Shown here piece by piece: positions 8,881 through 17,382 of a DNA stretch of 64,000 nucleotides. The DNA lies in contig NZ_JAERQZ010000001.1 of the NCBI RefSeq assembly GCF_016735515.1, positions 4,700,746 through 4,764,745 of the forward strand, in the 5' to 3' direction. Source of the DNA: Piscinibacter sp. HJYY11. Lineage in GTDB: Bacteria; Pseudomonadota; Gammaproteobacteria; Burkholderiales; Burkholderiaceae_C. Each line of letters starts with the position of its first letter. Position 1 is the stretch's first letter. The notes beneath the pieces were generated by a model. The model saw only the letters and a program-made list of their open reading frames with translations. It did no database searches and had not been told where the DNA came from. A program made the translations under genes and the position numbers.

Positions 8881-10061
8881 TTGCTCAGGAGGCGCATGGC
8901 TCCTTCGAGCCCCTGCAGGGTGAGCGGGAACATGCGGTTGTTCATCAGCTGCTGGATCACCGAGATGCTCTGGCGGTAGCTCCACACGCCCTGCGGCTCG
9001 GGGTTGATCCAGGCGAACTTGGGAAAGGCGTTGGTGAGCCGCTGCAGCCACTCGGCGCCGGGCTCCTCGTTGTTGTATTCGACGCTGCCGCCAGGCTGCA
9101 GGATCTCGTAGGGGCTCATCGTGGCGTCGCCCACGAAGATGAGCTTGTAGTCCTTGTTGTACTTGCGAATGATGTCCCAGGTGGGGAACTTCTCGCTGTA
9201 GCGGCGGCGGTTGTTCTTCCACATGAAGTCGTAGACGCAGTTGTGGAAGTAATAGAACTCGAGGTGCTTGAACTCGCTCTTGGTGGCGCTGAAGAGTTCT
9301 TCGACGCGGTGGATGTGCTCGTCCATCGTGCCACCCACGTCCATCAGCAGCAGCACCTTCACCTTGTTGTGCCGCTCGGGGATCATCTTGATGTCGAGCA
9401 TGCCGGCGTTCGCCGCCGTGCTGTGGATGGTGTCGTCCAGGTCGAGCTCGAGCTCGTTGCCCTCGCGCGCGAAGCGGCGCAGACGGCGCAGCGCGACCTT
9501 GATGTTGCGCGTGCCGAGCTCCAGCTGGTCGTCGTAGTCCTTGAACTGGCGCTGGTCCCAGACCTTCACTGCGCTCTTGTTGCGACTCTTGTCCTGCCCG
9601 ATGCGGATGCCCTGCGGGTTGTAGCCGTAGGCACCGAAAGGCGAGGTGCCGCCGGTGCCGATCATCTTGTTGCCGCCCTCGTGGCGCTCCTTCTGTTCCT
9701 CGAAGCGCTTCTTGAGCGTCTCCATCAGCTCGTCCCAGCCCATCTTCTCGATGGCGGCCTTCTTCTCGGGGCTCAACTCGAGCTCGAGCTTCTTTCGCAG
9801 CCAGTCGAGGGGGATGTCCTGGCTGAAGTCGGCCAGCAGCTCCACGCCCTTGAAGTAGGCGGCGAAGGCGCGGTCGAACTTGTCGTACTGGGCTTCGTCT
9901 TTCACCAGCGTGGCGCGCGACAGGTGGTAGAACTTGTCCACGGTGGGGCCGGTGTCGTCGTCGATCACACCTGCCTTGATGGCTTCGAGCAGCGTCAGGT
10001 ACTCGGGCACCGTGACCTTCAGCTTGGCGGCACGCAGGGTGTAGAAGAAGTCGATCAGCAT
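8877..10061 (-). CDS. VWA domain protein, CoxE-like
   Basis: A 394-residue protein beginning MLIDFFYTLRAAKLKVTVPEYL, typical of the CoxE/YehP-like VWA family. The first 200 residues are helical; the VWA domain holds a metal-site sequence LLMDVGGTMDEH at about residue 240, where the canonical DxSxS is DxGGT. The frame continues open upstream of 10061, but no start there has family-like sequence. Such proteins usually act with a MoxR AAA+ ATPase as a chaperone pair. Here the likely partner (12668-13510) is 2.6 kb away with three genes between. The gene overlaps tamA by 4 bases, implying a VWA-tamA-tamB transcript. Confidence 0.85.
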   Translation of the reverse strand: MLIDFFYTLRAAKLKVTVPEYLTLLEAIKAGVIDDDTGPTVDKFYHLSRATLVKDEAQYDKFDRAFAAYFKGVELLADFSQDIPLDWLRKKLELELSPEKKAAIEKMGWDELMETLKKRFEEQKERHEGGNKMIGTGGTSPFGAYGYNPQGIRIGQDKSRNKSAVKVWDQRQFKDYDDQLELGTRNIKVALRRLRRFAREGNELELDLDDTIHSTAANAGMLDIKMIPERHNKVKVLLLMDVGGTMDEHIHRVEELFSATKSEFKHLEFYYFHNCVYDFMWKNNRRRYSEKFPTWDIIRKYNKDYKLIFVGDATMSPYEILQPGGSVEYNNEEPGAEWLQRLTNAFPKFAWINPEPQGVWSYRQSISVIQQLMNNRMFPLTLQGLEGAMRLLSK

Positions 10062-10133
10062 GGCGGCATTCTCGGGCAATGGGGGCCGAAGGCGGGCGCA
10101 AACCCACCTTACCGGTTTGGAACGCCCAATGCT

Positions 10134-10139
10134 ATAAGG
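10134..10139 (+). promoter_or_regulatory. Candidate -10 box ahead of the diguanylate cyclase
   Basis: TATAAG lies 31 bases upstream of the ATG at 10171 in the 109-base region shared with the divergent VWA gene. No good -35 hexamer is evident. Confidence 0.3.
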
Positions 10140-10170
10140 ATCGCCGCCTGCCGGCTGTCCCCGACGCTCC

Positions 10171-11340
10171 ATGCCCACCTTCACCGCCACCGAGATCGCC
10201 TTTTTGATGGTGGCGTGCCAGCAGGCGGTGCTGGCGCTCGGCTGGGCGATCGGCGCCGTGGTGGTGCCCATCGACCGACGCTCCGCCCTGCAATGGGCGT
10301 GTTACGCCCTGTTGACGGGCAGCTCGGTGCTCATCTTCATCGCCGCCAGCCAGACCCGGAGCGAAGAGCTGCGCGCGCTGGCCAATCTCTGCGTGGCCAC
10401 CGGCATCGTGCTGATGGAGCGCGGCGTGCGTCAGTTCACCGGCCGGCCGGCGCCGTGGTGGCCTTACGCGCTGCTGGTGGTCGGTGTGGCCGGGCTGTCG
10501 TGGCTCGGGCTCGATCCGGGGTACGGTGCGCTGCGGGTGGCCATCGTCTCGGGGCTGGTGGCGCTCCTCTGCGCGCTGACGGCCTGGAACATCTACGTCT
10601 ACGCCCGCCGCGACCTGGGGCTTGCCTTCGGCCACCTGCTGGCCGTGCCGCTGCTGCTGGGCGCGATGGTGTTTGCCACGCGCAGTGCCCGGGCGGTGGT
10701 CTCGCCCTACACCGTGGTCGCCGAGCTGGCGGGCAACAGCTCGCTCAACATCGGCTCGGCGGTCGTCTTCCTGGTCACGGCGCTGGTGTTCCACCTCGCG
10801 CTGGTGGCGCTGGTCGGCATGCGCCTGATGGCCGAGCTGCGCCGGCTCTCCAGGACCGACGGCCTGACCGAGGTCTTCAACCGCCGCGCCATCGAAGAGC
10901 AGTTGCACGACGAAGCCCGGCGTGCGGTGCGCAGCCAGCGCCCGTTTTCCGTGCTGATGATCGATGCCGACTACTTCAAGGGCATCAACGACCGCTTCGG
11001 GCATGCCGCCGGCGATGACGCCTTGCGCCACCTGACCCGCATCATGAAAGCCCAGATGCGCGACGTCGACCGCATCGGCCGTTTCGGCGGCGAGGAGTTC
11101 GTGGCGGTGCTGCCGGGCACGGCGGCCACCGAGGCGCTCAATGCTGCCGAGCGCCTGCGCGACGCCGTGCTGCGTCGGCCGTGGGCCTGGCAGGGCGAGG
11201 TGCTGCCCCTGACCGTGAGCATTGGCGTGGCGGCGTGGCGCGGCCCCCAGGACGAGGTCCCGGCGCTGCTCAAGCGTGCCGATGCGGCCCTGTACCGCGC
11301 CAAGGCGCTGGGGCGCGACCGCTTCGAATTGGGCTCCTGA
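10171..11340 (+). CDS. Membrane-bound diguanylate cyclase (GGDEF domain)
   Basis: A 389-residue protein with about seven predicted membrane segments (residues 5-225) followed by a cytoplasmic GGDEF domain. The active site is GGEEF at 306-310. An RxxD inhibitory site (RDVD, 297-300) lies exactly five residues before it, so product feedback by c-di-GMP is expected. Upstream motifs DGLTEVFNRRA and DADYFKGINDRFGH are intact, so the enzyme should make c-di-GMP from two GTP. The membrane sensor is not a named domain I can identify. It is divergent from the VWA gene. Confidence 0.93.
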   Translation: MPTFTATEIAFLMVACQQAVLALGWAIGAVVVPIDRRSALQWACYALLTGSSVLIFIAASQTRSEELRALANLCVATGIVLMERGVRQFTGRPAPWWPYALLVVGVAGLSWLGLDPGYGALRVAIVSGLVALLCALTAWNIYVYARRDLGLAFGHLLAVPLLLGAMVFATRSARAVVSPYTVVAELAGNSSLNIGSAVVFLVTALVFHLALVALVGMRLMAELRRLSRTDGLTEVFNRRAIEEQLHDEARRAVRSQRPFSVLMIDADYFKGINDRFGHAAGDDALRHLTRIMKAQMRDVDRIGRFGGEEFVAVLPGTAATEALNAAERLRDAVLRRPWAWQGEVLPLTVSIGVAAWRGPQDEVPALLKRADAALYRAKALGRDRFELGS

Positions 11341-11422
11341 GCCCGGCTTCCCGCGAAATCAATCACGCAAAACTGGTTCGGCGCGCATGACAGCGCCGAG
11401 GGGTTTTCGCATCATCTGCGCC

Positions 11423-12070
11423 ATGAGAGCGGCAGGCATTCGAATCATCGCGACGTTGGCGCTGGCCGCGGCCGCGAGCGCCTGGGCGGGCGGCCGGCCG
11501 GACTGCCCGGTCACGCCCTTCGGCGATGCCTCGCCGGTGCAGTTCGAAGCCGGCCTGTCGGGCCGCTGCCAGGCCGAAAGCGCGCGCTGGAAGGTCGATG
11601 CGCCACGGGCCAAGCCCACCCACATCGGCCCGAGCGTCATGAGCGCCGAGTTCACCTCGCTGAGCAGCGTGCGCATGTCGTCCTTGCTGGCGGCGTTTCG
11701 CCTCGACTGGTCGGGCCTGCGCGGCAGCGAAGCGGCGGGCAGCCCCAAGGTGGAGCGCGCCGCGTTCGCGATGGGCGGCCTGGTGCGGCTGCACGACCAA
11801 CTGGCGCTGCAGACCAGCGTGGGCCTCGAGCGCACCGGCGTGCAGCGCAGCCGCGCCACCTTCAGCAGCGTGTGGCAGCCGAGCAAGCTCGGTGTGCTGT
11901 TCGCCGAATGGGCCGGCTCCGAGATCGGCACCGAAGCGCACCGCGTGGGCGGGCGCTGGTGGATCGTGCCCCGCCGGCTGTCGATCGACCTCGGCGCGCG
12001 TCGCCTGCCGGACGTGCCGGGCTGGGTCGATCAGCGCGTGGGCGTGTCGTTCAGCATGCCGCTGAACTGA
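11423..12070 (+). CDS. Exported protein of unknown function, possible outer-membrane barrel
   Basis: A 215-residue protein from the ATG at 11423, chosen because it begins a clean signal peptide (MRAAGIRIIATLALAAAASA). An in-frame ATG at 11387 would add 12 residues. I do not recognise the family. The mature part has a cysteine pair (DCPVTP and GRCQAES), alternating beta-like segments such as LALQTSVGLERTGVQRS and SIDLGARRLP, and ends VGVSFSMPLN, a pattern that suggests a small outer-membrane barrel. It lies 82 bases after the cyclase gene and is convergent with the GNAT gene. Confidence 0.6.
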   Translation: MRAAGIRIIATLALAAAASAWAGGRPDCPVTPFGDASPVQFEAGLSGRCQAESARWKVDAPRAKPTHIGPSVMSAEFTSLSSVRMSSLLAAFRLDWSGLRGSEAAGSPKVERAAFAMGGLVRLHDQLALQTSVGLERTGVQRSRATFSSVWQPSKLGVLFAEWAGSEIGTEAHRVGGRWWIVPRRLSIDLGARRLPDVPGWVDQRVGVSFSMPLN

Positions 12071-12077
12071 GGCGGCG

Positions 12078-12668
12078 TCAGCGGGGCTTGTCGAGCTGGA
12101 AGCGCAGGTGCGCTTTCACCGCCGGCCACTCGCTCGCGATGATGCTGTAGACGCAGGTGTCGCGCAGGGCGCCGTTGGGCGTGAGCTGGTGGCTGCGCAG
12201 GATGCCGTCGAGCTTGGCGCCCAGGCGCTCGATCGCGCGGCGGCTCTGCTGGTTGAAGAAGTGCGTGCGGAACTCGACCGCGATGCACTGCAGCTGCTCG
12301 AAGGCGTGCGTCAGCAGCATCAGCTTGCACTCGGTGTTGAGAGGGCCGCGCTGGGCGCTCCTGGCCGTCCAGGTGGAGCCGATCTCGACACGCCGATGCG
12401 TGGCATCGATGTGCATGTAGGTGGTCATGCCGACCATGCGGCCCTCGGCGTCGCGCACGGCGAAGGGCAGCATCGAGCCCTGTTGCTGCAGGGCGAGGCG
12501 CCGCTCGATTTCCGCGCGCATCCGCTCGGGCGCCGGGATGCTCGTGTACCAGAGCTGCCACAGCTCGCCGTCCTTCACCGCCTCGATCGCCTCGGCCTCG
12601 TGGGCCAGGCTCAGGGGCTCCAGCGTCGCGTGCTGGCCTTTCAGCGTGACCGGCGCAGCGAAGGCCAT
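12078..12668 (-). CDS. GNAT family N-acetyltransferase, RimJ/RimL-like
   Basis: A 196-residue acetyltransferase. The N-terminal LKGQHATLEPLSLAHEAEA and the later IEIG/VEIGSTWTARSAQRGPLNTE, FFNQQSRRAIERLGAKLDGI and WPAVKAHL segments match the RimJ/RimL branch, in which the first helix and the Q/R-x-x-G/A acetyl-CoA loop are recognisable. The substrate is unknown; relatives acetylate protein N-termini or antibiotics. Its ATG shares one base with the stop of the MoxR gene upstream (TGATG), so the two are coupled. Confidence 0.82.
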   Translation of the reverse strand: MAFAAPVTLKGQHATLEPLSLAHEAEAIEAVKDGELWQLWYTSIPAPERMRAEIERRLALQQQGSMLPFAVRDAEGRMVGMTTYMHIDATHRRVEIGSTWTARSAQRGPLNTECKLMLLTHAFEQLQCIAVEFRTHFFNQQSRRAIERLGAKLDGILRSHQLTPNGALRDTCVYSIIASEWPAVKAHLRFQLDKPR

Positions 12669-13510
12669 CAGCGGTTGTGGCGCTGCATGAACACGAGCTT
12701 CTCGAACAGCGACACGTCCTGTTCGTTCTTGAGCAGCGCGCCCACCAGCGGCGGCACCGAGACCTTCTCGTCCTTGCTCTGCAGCACTTCGAGCGGGATG
12801 TCCTCGGCCACCAGGAGCTTCAGCCAGTCGAGCAGCTCCGAGGTGCTCGGCTTCTTCTTCAGGCCGGGCAGGTTGCGCACGTCGTAGAAGTTCTTGAGCG
12901 CGGCGGCCAGCAGTTCCTTGCGCAGCTTGGGAAAGTGCACTTCCACGATCTTTTCCATCGTGGCGGCGTCGGGGAACTTGATGTAGTGGAAGAAGCAGCG
13001 GCGCAGGAAGGCGTCTGGCAGCTCCTTCTCGTTGTTGGAGGTGATGAACACCAGCGGGCGGTGCCGGGCCTTGATGAGCTCGCGCGTCTCGTAGACGTAG
13101 AACTCCATGCGGTCGATCTCGCGCAGCAGGTCGTTCGGGAATTCGATGTCGGCCTTGTCGATTTCGTCGATCAGCAGCACGACCGGCTGGTCGGCGGTGA
13201 AGGCCTGCCAGAGCACGCCCTTCACGATGTAGTTCTGGATGTCCTTGACCTTCTCGTCACCCAGCTGCGAATCGCGCAGGCGGCTCACCGCGTCGTACTC
13301 GTACAGGCCCTGCTGCGCCTTCGTGGTGCTCTTGATGTGCCACTGCAGCAGCGGCATGTTCAGCGCCTGCGCCACTTCCTCGGCCAGCATCGTCTTGCCG
13401 GTGCCGGGCTCGCCCTTGATCAGAAGAGGCCGCTTCAGCGTGGCTGCCGCGTTGACGGCCAGCATCAGGTCGTCGGTGGCGACGTAGTTCTCGGAACCTT
13501 GGAATTTCAT
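12668..13510 (-). CDS. MoxR family AAA+ ATPase
   Basis: A 280-residue ATPase with Walker A GEPGTGKT (33-40), Walker B VVLLIDEIDKAD, sensor-1 region FITSNNEKELPDAFLRRC and a C-terminal lid. The start at 13510 (MKFQGSENYVATDDLM) fits family alignments from memory. MoxR proteins act as chaperones for assembly of enzymes and complexes together with VWA proteins, so the CoxE-like gene at 8877-10061 is the probable partner even though it is not adjacent. It is coupled to the downstream GNAT gene by a one-base overlap. Confidence 0.92.
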   Translation of the reverse strand: MKFQGSENYVATDDLMLAVNAAATLKRPLLIKGEPGTGKTMLAEEVAQALNMPLLQWHIKSTTKAQQGLYEYDAVSRLRDSQLGDEKVKDIQNYIVKGVLWQAFTADQPVVLLIDEIDKADIEFPNDLLREIDRMEFYVYETRELIKARHRPLVFITSNNEKELPDAFLRRCFFHYIKFPDAATMEKIVEVHFPKLRKELLAAALKNFYDVRNLPGLKKKPSTSELLDWLKLLVAEDIPLEVLQSKDEKVSVPPLVGALLKNEQDVSLFEKLVFMQRHNR

Positions 13511-13542
13511 GGGGCGCGGCCGGTAGAAAGGGGTGTCGGGCC

Positions 13543-13548
13543 AGTATA
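13543..13548 (-). promoter_or_regulatory. Candidate -10 box for moxR
   Basis: On the minus strand, TATACT within TTATATACT lies 32 bases upstream of the moxR start. No convincing -35 partner is seen. Confidence 0.35.
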
Positions 13549-13633
13549 TAAGCCGCTCCCAGGGCACCGCTGTCCGCCACATGACACCGCCCGGCCCCGT
13601 CTTTTCGGCTCGGGAAGGCCCTCCGGGCGTCCC

Positions 13634-13639
13634 TATAAT
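13634..13639 (+). promoter_or_regulatory. Consensus -10 box for the cytochrome c4 gene
   Basis: A perfect TATAAT lies 37 bases upstream of the ATG at 13677. The -35 region is not consensus. Confidence 0.45.
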
Positions 13640-13676
13640 CCGCGGTCACCTTGAAGCCCCCAAGCCCCGCAGAACC

Positions 13677-14339
13677 ATGAAGAAACTGCTTTCCTCGTTC
13701 ATTGCCCTGGCCGCTTTCGCCTCCGCCGGTGTTCAGGCGCAAGACGTCAAGGCCAGCCCCGAAGCGGGGCAGAAGAAGGCTGCCATGTGCATTGGCTGCC
13801 ACAACATCCCTGGCTACCAGGCCAGCTTCCCCGAGATCCACAAGGTGCCGATGATCTCGGGCCAGGGCGGCAAGTACATCGCCGCCGCGCTCAACGCCTA
13901 CAAGAAGGGCGAGCGCAAGCACCCGACCATGCGCTCCATCGCCGGCAGCCTGACCGACCAGGACATCGCCGACCTGTCTGCCTTCTACGAGCAGCAGGGC
14001 AAGACCGCACCGGTCGCCGCCCAGACCCAGGCCGTGCCGCAGCCCAGCCCCGAAGTCGCCAAGCTGCTGACCCAGGGCAACTGCAACAGCTGCCACGGCG
14101 CCAACTACAGCACTCCCATCGACGGCAGCTACCCCAAGATCGCCGGCCAGCACGCCGACTACCTGCTGGTGGCCCTGAAGGCCTACAAGATGTCCAACAA
14201 CCCCAACGTGGGCCGCTCCAACGCCATCATGGCCGGCATGGCCCAGCCGTTCACCGCGGCGCAGCTGAAGCAGATCGCCAACTACCTGGCTTCGCTGCCG
14301 ACCGACCTGCACACGGTGCCGCAGTCGCGCTTTCGCTGA
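13677..14339 (+). CDS. Diheme cytochrome c4-like protein
   Basis: A 220-residue periplasmic cytochrome with a signal peptide (about 1-22, ending VQAQ) and two class I c-type domains. Each has a heme site: CIGCH in the first half and CNSCH in the second. The spacing of about 100 residues, the methionine-containing segments (KHPTMRSIAG and SNAIMAGMAQPF) that could supply axial ligands, and the overall length fit cytochrome c4, an electron donor to terminal oxidases. It has its own -10 box and a strong terminator, so it is probably monocistronic and well expressed. Confidence 0.92.
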   Translation: MKKLLSSFIALAAFASAGVQAQDVKASPEAGQKKAAMCIGCHNIPGYQASFPEIHKVPMISGQGGKYIAAALNAYKKGERKHPTMRSIAGSLTDQDIADLSAFYEQQGKTAPVAAQTQAVPQPSPEVAKLLTQGNCNSCHGANYSTPIDGSYPKIAGQHADYLLVALKAYKMSNNPNVGRSNAIMAGMAQPFTAAQLKQIANYLASLPTDLHTVPQSRFR

Positions 14340-14379
14340 ACCGGGCCTGGCCCGGGGCTGAACCGGGCTTGTGTCACGC

Positions 14380-14409
14380 AAAACGCCGCTGGTTTCCAGC
14401 GGCGTTTTT
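14380..14409 (+). terminator. Rho-independent terminator after the cytochrome gene
   Basis: A perfect 13-bp stem, AAAACGCCGCTGG with CCAGCGGCGTTTT, encloses a TTT loop and is followed by a T run. It lies 40 bases after the cytochrome stop codon. The A-rich left arm means it may also act on transcripts from the right. Confidence 0.92.
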
Positions 14410-14493
14410 CATTGGGTTGTCTTTCGCACAGGGCCCGTCAAGTTTTGCCGGCGGTCGCCGATAGCAACGGACAGCCGGACTGCTCGCCGCCCC

Positions 14494-15735
14494 ATGCTGA
14501 AGAAAATTCCAATCCAACAGCTCCGCCTCGGCATGCACCTCCACGCCCTGGAGGGATCGTGGCTGGACCATCCGTTCTGGAAGACCAAGTTCGTCCTGCG
14601 CGACCAGAGCGATCTCGACAAGCTCGTGGCGTCTGGCGTGCAAGCCTGCTGGATCGACAGCAGCAAGGGCCTGGACGTCGGCCTGGCGCCCGTGCCGGCG
14701 AAGGCGGCACCTGCTTCGGCGCCCGCGGCCACGCTCTCCGCCCCGCCGACGCTCACCCAGGCGACCAGCCTGTCGCAGGAAGTGAAGCGCGCCGCGGTGC
14801 TCGTGGCCAAGTCCAAGCAGGCGGTGAAGGCGTTGTTCAACGACGCCCGGCTGGGCAACGCGGTCGATGCCGAGCGCTGCCTGCCGCTGGTCGACGAGAT
14901 TGCCGGCTCCGTCTACCGCAACCCGAGCGCCATGATCAGCCTGGCCCGGCTCAAGACCCACGACGACTACTCCTACATGCACTCGGTGGCGGTGTGCGCG
15001 CTGATGGTGTCGCTCTCGCGCCAGCTCGGCCTGGACGACACCGCCACGCGTGACGCCGGCCTCGCCGGCCTGTTGCACGACATGGGCAAGGCCGTGATGC
15101 CCACCGAGGTGCTCAACAAGCCCGGCAAGCTGACCGACGACGAGTTCAAGGTGATGAAGTCGCACCCGCTGCGCGGCTACGAGATGCTGCGCGAAGGCGG
15201 CACCGCCACCGAAGGCGCGCTCGACGTCTGCCTGCACCACCACGAGAAGGTGGACGGCAGCGGCTACCCGCACGGCCTGCGCGGCGACCAGATCTCGATG
15301 CTCGCCAAGATGGGCGCGGTGTGCGACGTGTACGACGCCATCACCTCCAACCGGCCCTACAAGAACGGTTGGGACCCGGCCGAGTCGATCCGCAAGATGG
15401 CAGAGTGGCGCGGCGGGCATTTCGACGACGTGGTGTTCCAGGCCTTCGTGAAGAGCCTGGGCATCTATCCCGTGGGCTCGCTGGTGCGCATGCAGTCGGG
15501 CCGGCTCGCGGTGGTGTGCGAGCAGAACCTGGAGTCGCTGGTGTCGCCCAAGGTCAAGGTCTTCTTCTCCACCCGTTCGCAGCTGCACATCACGCCCGAG
15601 CTGCTCGACCTGTCCAGCCCGTCCTGCAGCGACCGCATCGCGGCACGCGAATCCAATGCGCAGTGGAAGTTCACCCACCTCGAGGCGCTCTGGGCCGACC
15701 CCGAGAGCCTGAAGTTGCACGGCGTGACGGCCTGA
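14494..15735 (+). CDS. HD-GYP domain c-di-GMP phosphodiesterase
   Basis: A 413-residue protein with an N-terminal DUF3391-like domain (MLKKIPIQQLRLGMHLHALE) and an alanine/proline linker (about 68-90). The HD-GYP domain has LLHDMGK with the HD pair at 195-196, a further histidine cluster CLHHHEKVDGSGYP with GYP at 257-259, and a DVYDAITSNRPYK segment. All metal-binding motifs look intact, so hydrolysis of c-di-GMP is expected. The start is the ATG at 14494; upstream in-frame sequence overlaps the terminator and lacks family features. It lies 3 kb from a diguanylate cyclase on the same strand. Confidence 0.93.
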   Translation: MLKKIPIQQLRLGMHLHALEGSWLDHPFWKTKFVLRDQSDLDKLVASGVQACWIDSSKGLDVGLAPVPAKAAPASAPAATLSAPPTLTQATSLSQEVKRAAVLVAKSKQAVKALFNDARLGNAVDAERCLPLVDEIAGSVYRNPSAMISLARLKTHDDYSYMHSVAVCALMVSLSRQLGLDDTATRDAGLAGLLHDMGKAVMPTEVLNKPGKLTDDEFKVMKSHPLRGYEMLREGGTATEGALDVCLHHHEKVDGSGYPHGLRGDQISMLAKMGAVCDVYDAITSNRPYKNGWDPAESIRKMAEWRGGHFDDVVFQAFVKSLGIYPVGSLVRMQSGRLAVVCEQNLESLVSPKVKVFFSTRSQLHITPELLDLSSPSCSDRIAARESNAQWKFTHLEALWADPESLKLHGVTA

Positions 15736-15767
15736 CCCTTCTCGAGCGCCAGGCCACCAAAGGCTCC

Positions 15768-15773
15768 TAAACT
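15768..15773 (+). promoter_or_regulatory. Candidate -10 box for the solute-binding protein operon
   Basis: TAAACT lies 31 bases upstream of the ATG at 15805, in the same position relative to the start as several other -10-like hexamers in this window. Confidence 0.3.
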
Positions 15774-15804
15774 CGCCGCTTCCTCAGAGCCTGGGAGCGC
15801 GCGA

Positions 15805-17382
15805 ATGAAACGCAGCCTGTCGTTTTTTGCTTCGTCCTTTTGTCTCGTGGTGGCCGCCACGTCCACCTCCGCACAGACCCTGCGCTGGGCATCACAAGGT
15901 GATGCGCAGACCATGGATCCTTATTCGCAAAACGAGCTTCTCACCAATGCGATGAACGGCCAGGTCTACGAGACGCTGGTCAACCGCGACAAGAAGATGG
16001 CGCTCGAGCCGGTGCTCGCCACCGAGTGGACGCAGGTGAGCCCGCTGCAATGGCGCTTCAAGCTGCGCCCGAACGTCAAGTTCCACGACGGCACGCCCTT
16101 CACCGCCGACGACGTGGTGTTCTCGGTGCAGCGCGCGGCCGAGGCTACGTCCGACATCGGCGTGTACGCCAATGCGGTCGGCAAGCCGAGGAAGGTCGAC
16201 AACCTCACCGTCGAGTTCAACCTCGCCGCGGTCAACCCGATCTTCCTGCAGCACATCAGCCTGCTGCCGATCATGAGCAAGGTGTGGGCCGAGAAGAACA
16301 AGGCCACCAAGCCGATCGACTTCAAGAACAAGGAAGAGGGCTACGCCTCGTTCAACGCCAACGGCACCGGCCCCTTCATCCTCGTCTCGCGCCAGCCCGA
16401 CGTGAAGACCGTCTACAAGCGCAACACCGCCTGGTGGGGCAAGTTCGACGGCAATGTGCAGGAGGTGGTCTACACCCCGATCAAGAGCGACGCCACGCGC
16501 GTGGCCGCGCTCGTCTCCGGCGAGATCGACCTCGTGCTCGACCCGGCACCGCAAGACCTGCCGCGCCTGCGCAACACGCCCGACGTGAAGGTGCTCGACG
16601 GCCCCGAGAACCGCATCGTCTTCATCGGCATGGACCAGCACCGCGACGAGCTGCTCTACAGCAGCGTGAAGGGCAAGAACCCCTTCAAGGACCAGCGTGT
16701 GCGCACCGCGCTCTACCAGGCGATCGACATCGAGACCATCAAGACCAAGCTGATGCGCGGGCAGTCGGCACCCACCGGCGCGATCACGCCGTCGCCGCTG
16801 GGCACCTACAACGACCCGGCGCTGGAGAAGCGCCTGCCCTACGACCTGGACGGCGCCAAGAAGCTGATGGCCGACGCCGGCTACCCGCAGGGCTTCGAGG
16901 TCACGCTCGACTGCCCCAACAACCGCTACATCAACGACGAAGAGATCTGCCAGACCCTGGCCTCGATGTGGGCGCGCCTCAACGTGAAGGTGCGCGTCAA
17001 CGCGATGCCGCGCTCGACCTACTTCCCCAAGATCCAGAAGCTCGACACCTCGATGTACATGCTGGGCTGGGGCGGTGCCATCACCGATGCCGAGACCACC
17101 TTCACGCCGGTGCTGCGCGCGCGTGGTGAAGCGGGCGTGGGCTCGTGGAACTTCAGCAACGCCAAGGACGCCAGGTTCGAGGAGCTGGCCGCGGCCTCCA
17201 GCAAGGAGCCCGACCCGAAGAAGCGCGAACAGCTGGTGAAGGCCGCGCTGGCCCGCCACAACGAGCTCGTGCTCAGCATCCCGCTGCACCGCCAGGTGAT
17301 CCCTTGGGCGATGCGCGGCAAGGTCGACGCGGTGCACCGCCCGGACAACTGGCTGGAGTGGCGCTGGGTCACGGTGAAGTGA
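15805..17382 (+). CDS. Periplasmic solute-binding protein, family 5 (peptide/nickel type)
   Basis: A 525-residue protein with a signal peptide (about 1-24). The family 5 pattern follows: TLRWASQGDAQTMDPYSQN, LEPVLATEWTQVSP, FKLRPNVKFHDGTPFTADDVVFS and a C-terminal HRQVIPWAMRGKVDAVHRPD. These proteins capture oligopeptides, dipeptides, nickel-chelates or opine-like compounds for ABC importers. No permease or ATPase genes are nearby, so it is either an orphan receptor or serves a transporter elsewhere. Its stop overlaps the GTG start of the next gene by 4 bases. Confidence 0.92.
   Translation: MKRSLSFFASSFCLVVAATSTSAQTLRWASQGDAQTMDPYSQNELLTNAMNGQVYETLVNRDKKMALEPVLATEWTQVSPLQWRFKLRPNVKFHDGTPFTADDVVFSVQRAAEATSDIGVYANAVGKPRKVDNLTVEFNLAAVNPIFLQHISLLPIMSKVWAEKNKATKPIDFKNKEEGYASFNANGTGPFILVSRQPDVKTVYKRNTAWWGKFDGNVQEVVYTPIKSDATRVAALVSGEIDLVLDPAPQDLPRLRNTPDVKVLDGPENRIVFIGMDQHRDELLYSSVKGKNPFKDQRVRTALYQAIDIETIKTKLMRGQSAPTGAITPSPLGTYNDPALEKRLPYDLDGAKKLMADAGYPQGFEVTLDCPNNRYINDEEICQTLASMWARLNVKVRVNAMPRSTYFPKIQKLDTSMYMLGWGGAITDAETTFTPVLRARGEAGVGSWNFSNAKDARFEELAAASSKEPDPKKREQLVKAALARHNELVLSIPLHRQVIPWAMRGKVDAVHRPDNWLEWRWVTVK

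Noticed and set aside
8881..10107. A continuous frame upstream of tamA that would give a 1039-residue protein
   Set aside because: The upstream part is an arginine/histidine-rich shadow of the VWA gene in another frame. The tamA leader at 8880 is preceded by an ATGA junction, so fusion is not needed.
11223..11422. An upstream start for the exported unknown that would overlap the cyclase gene
   Set aside because: The added residues come from another frame of the GGDEF domain, and the signal peptide begins at 11423.
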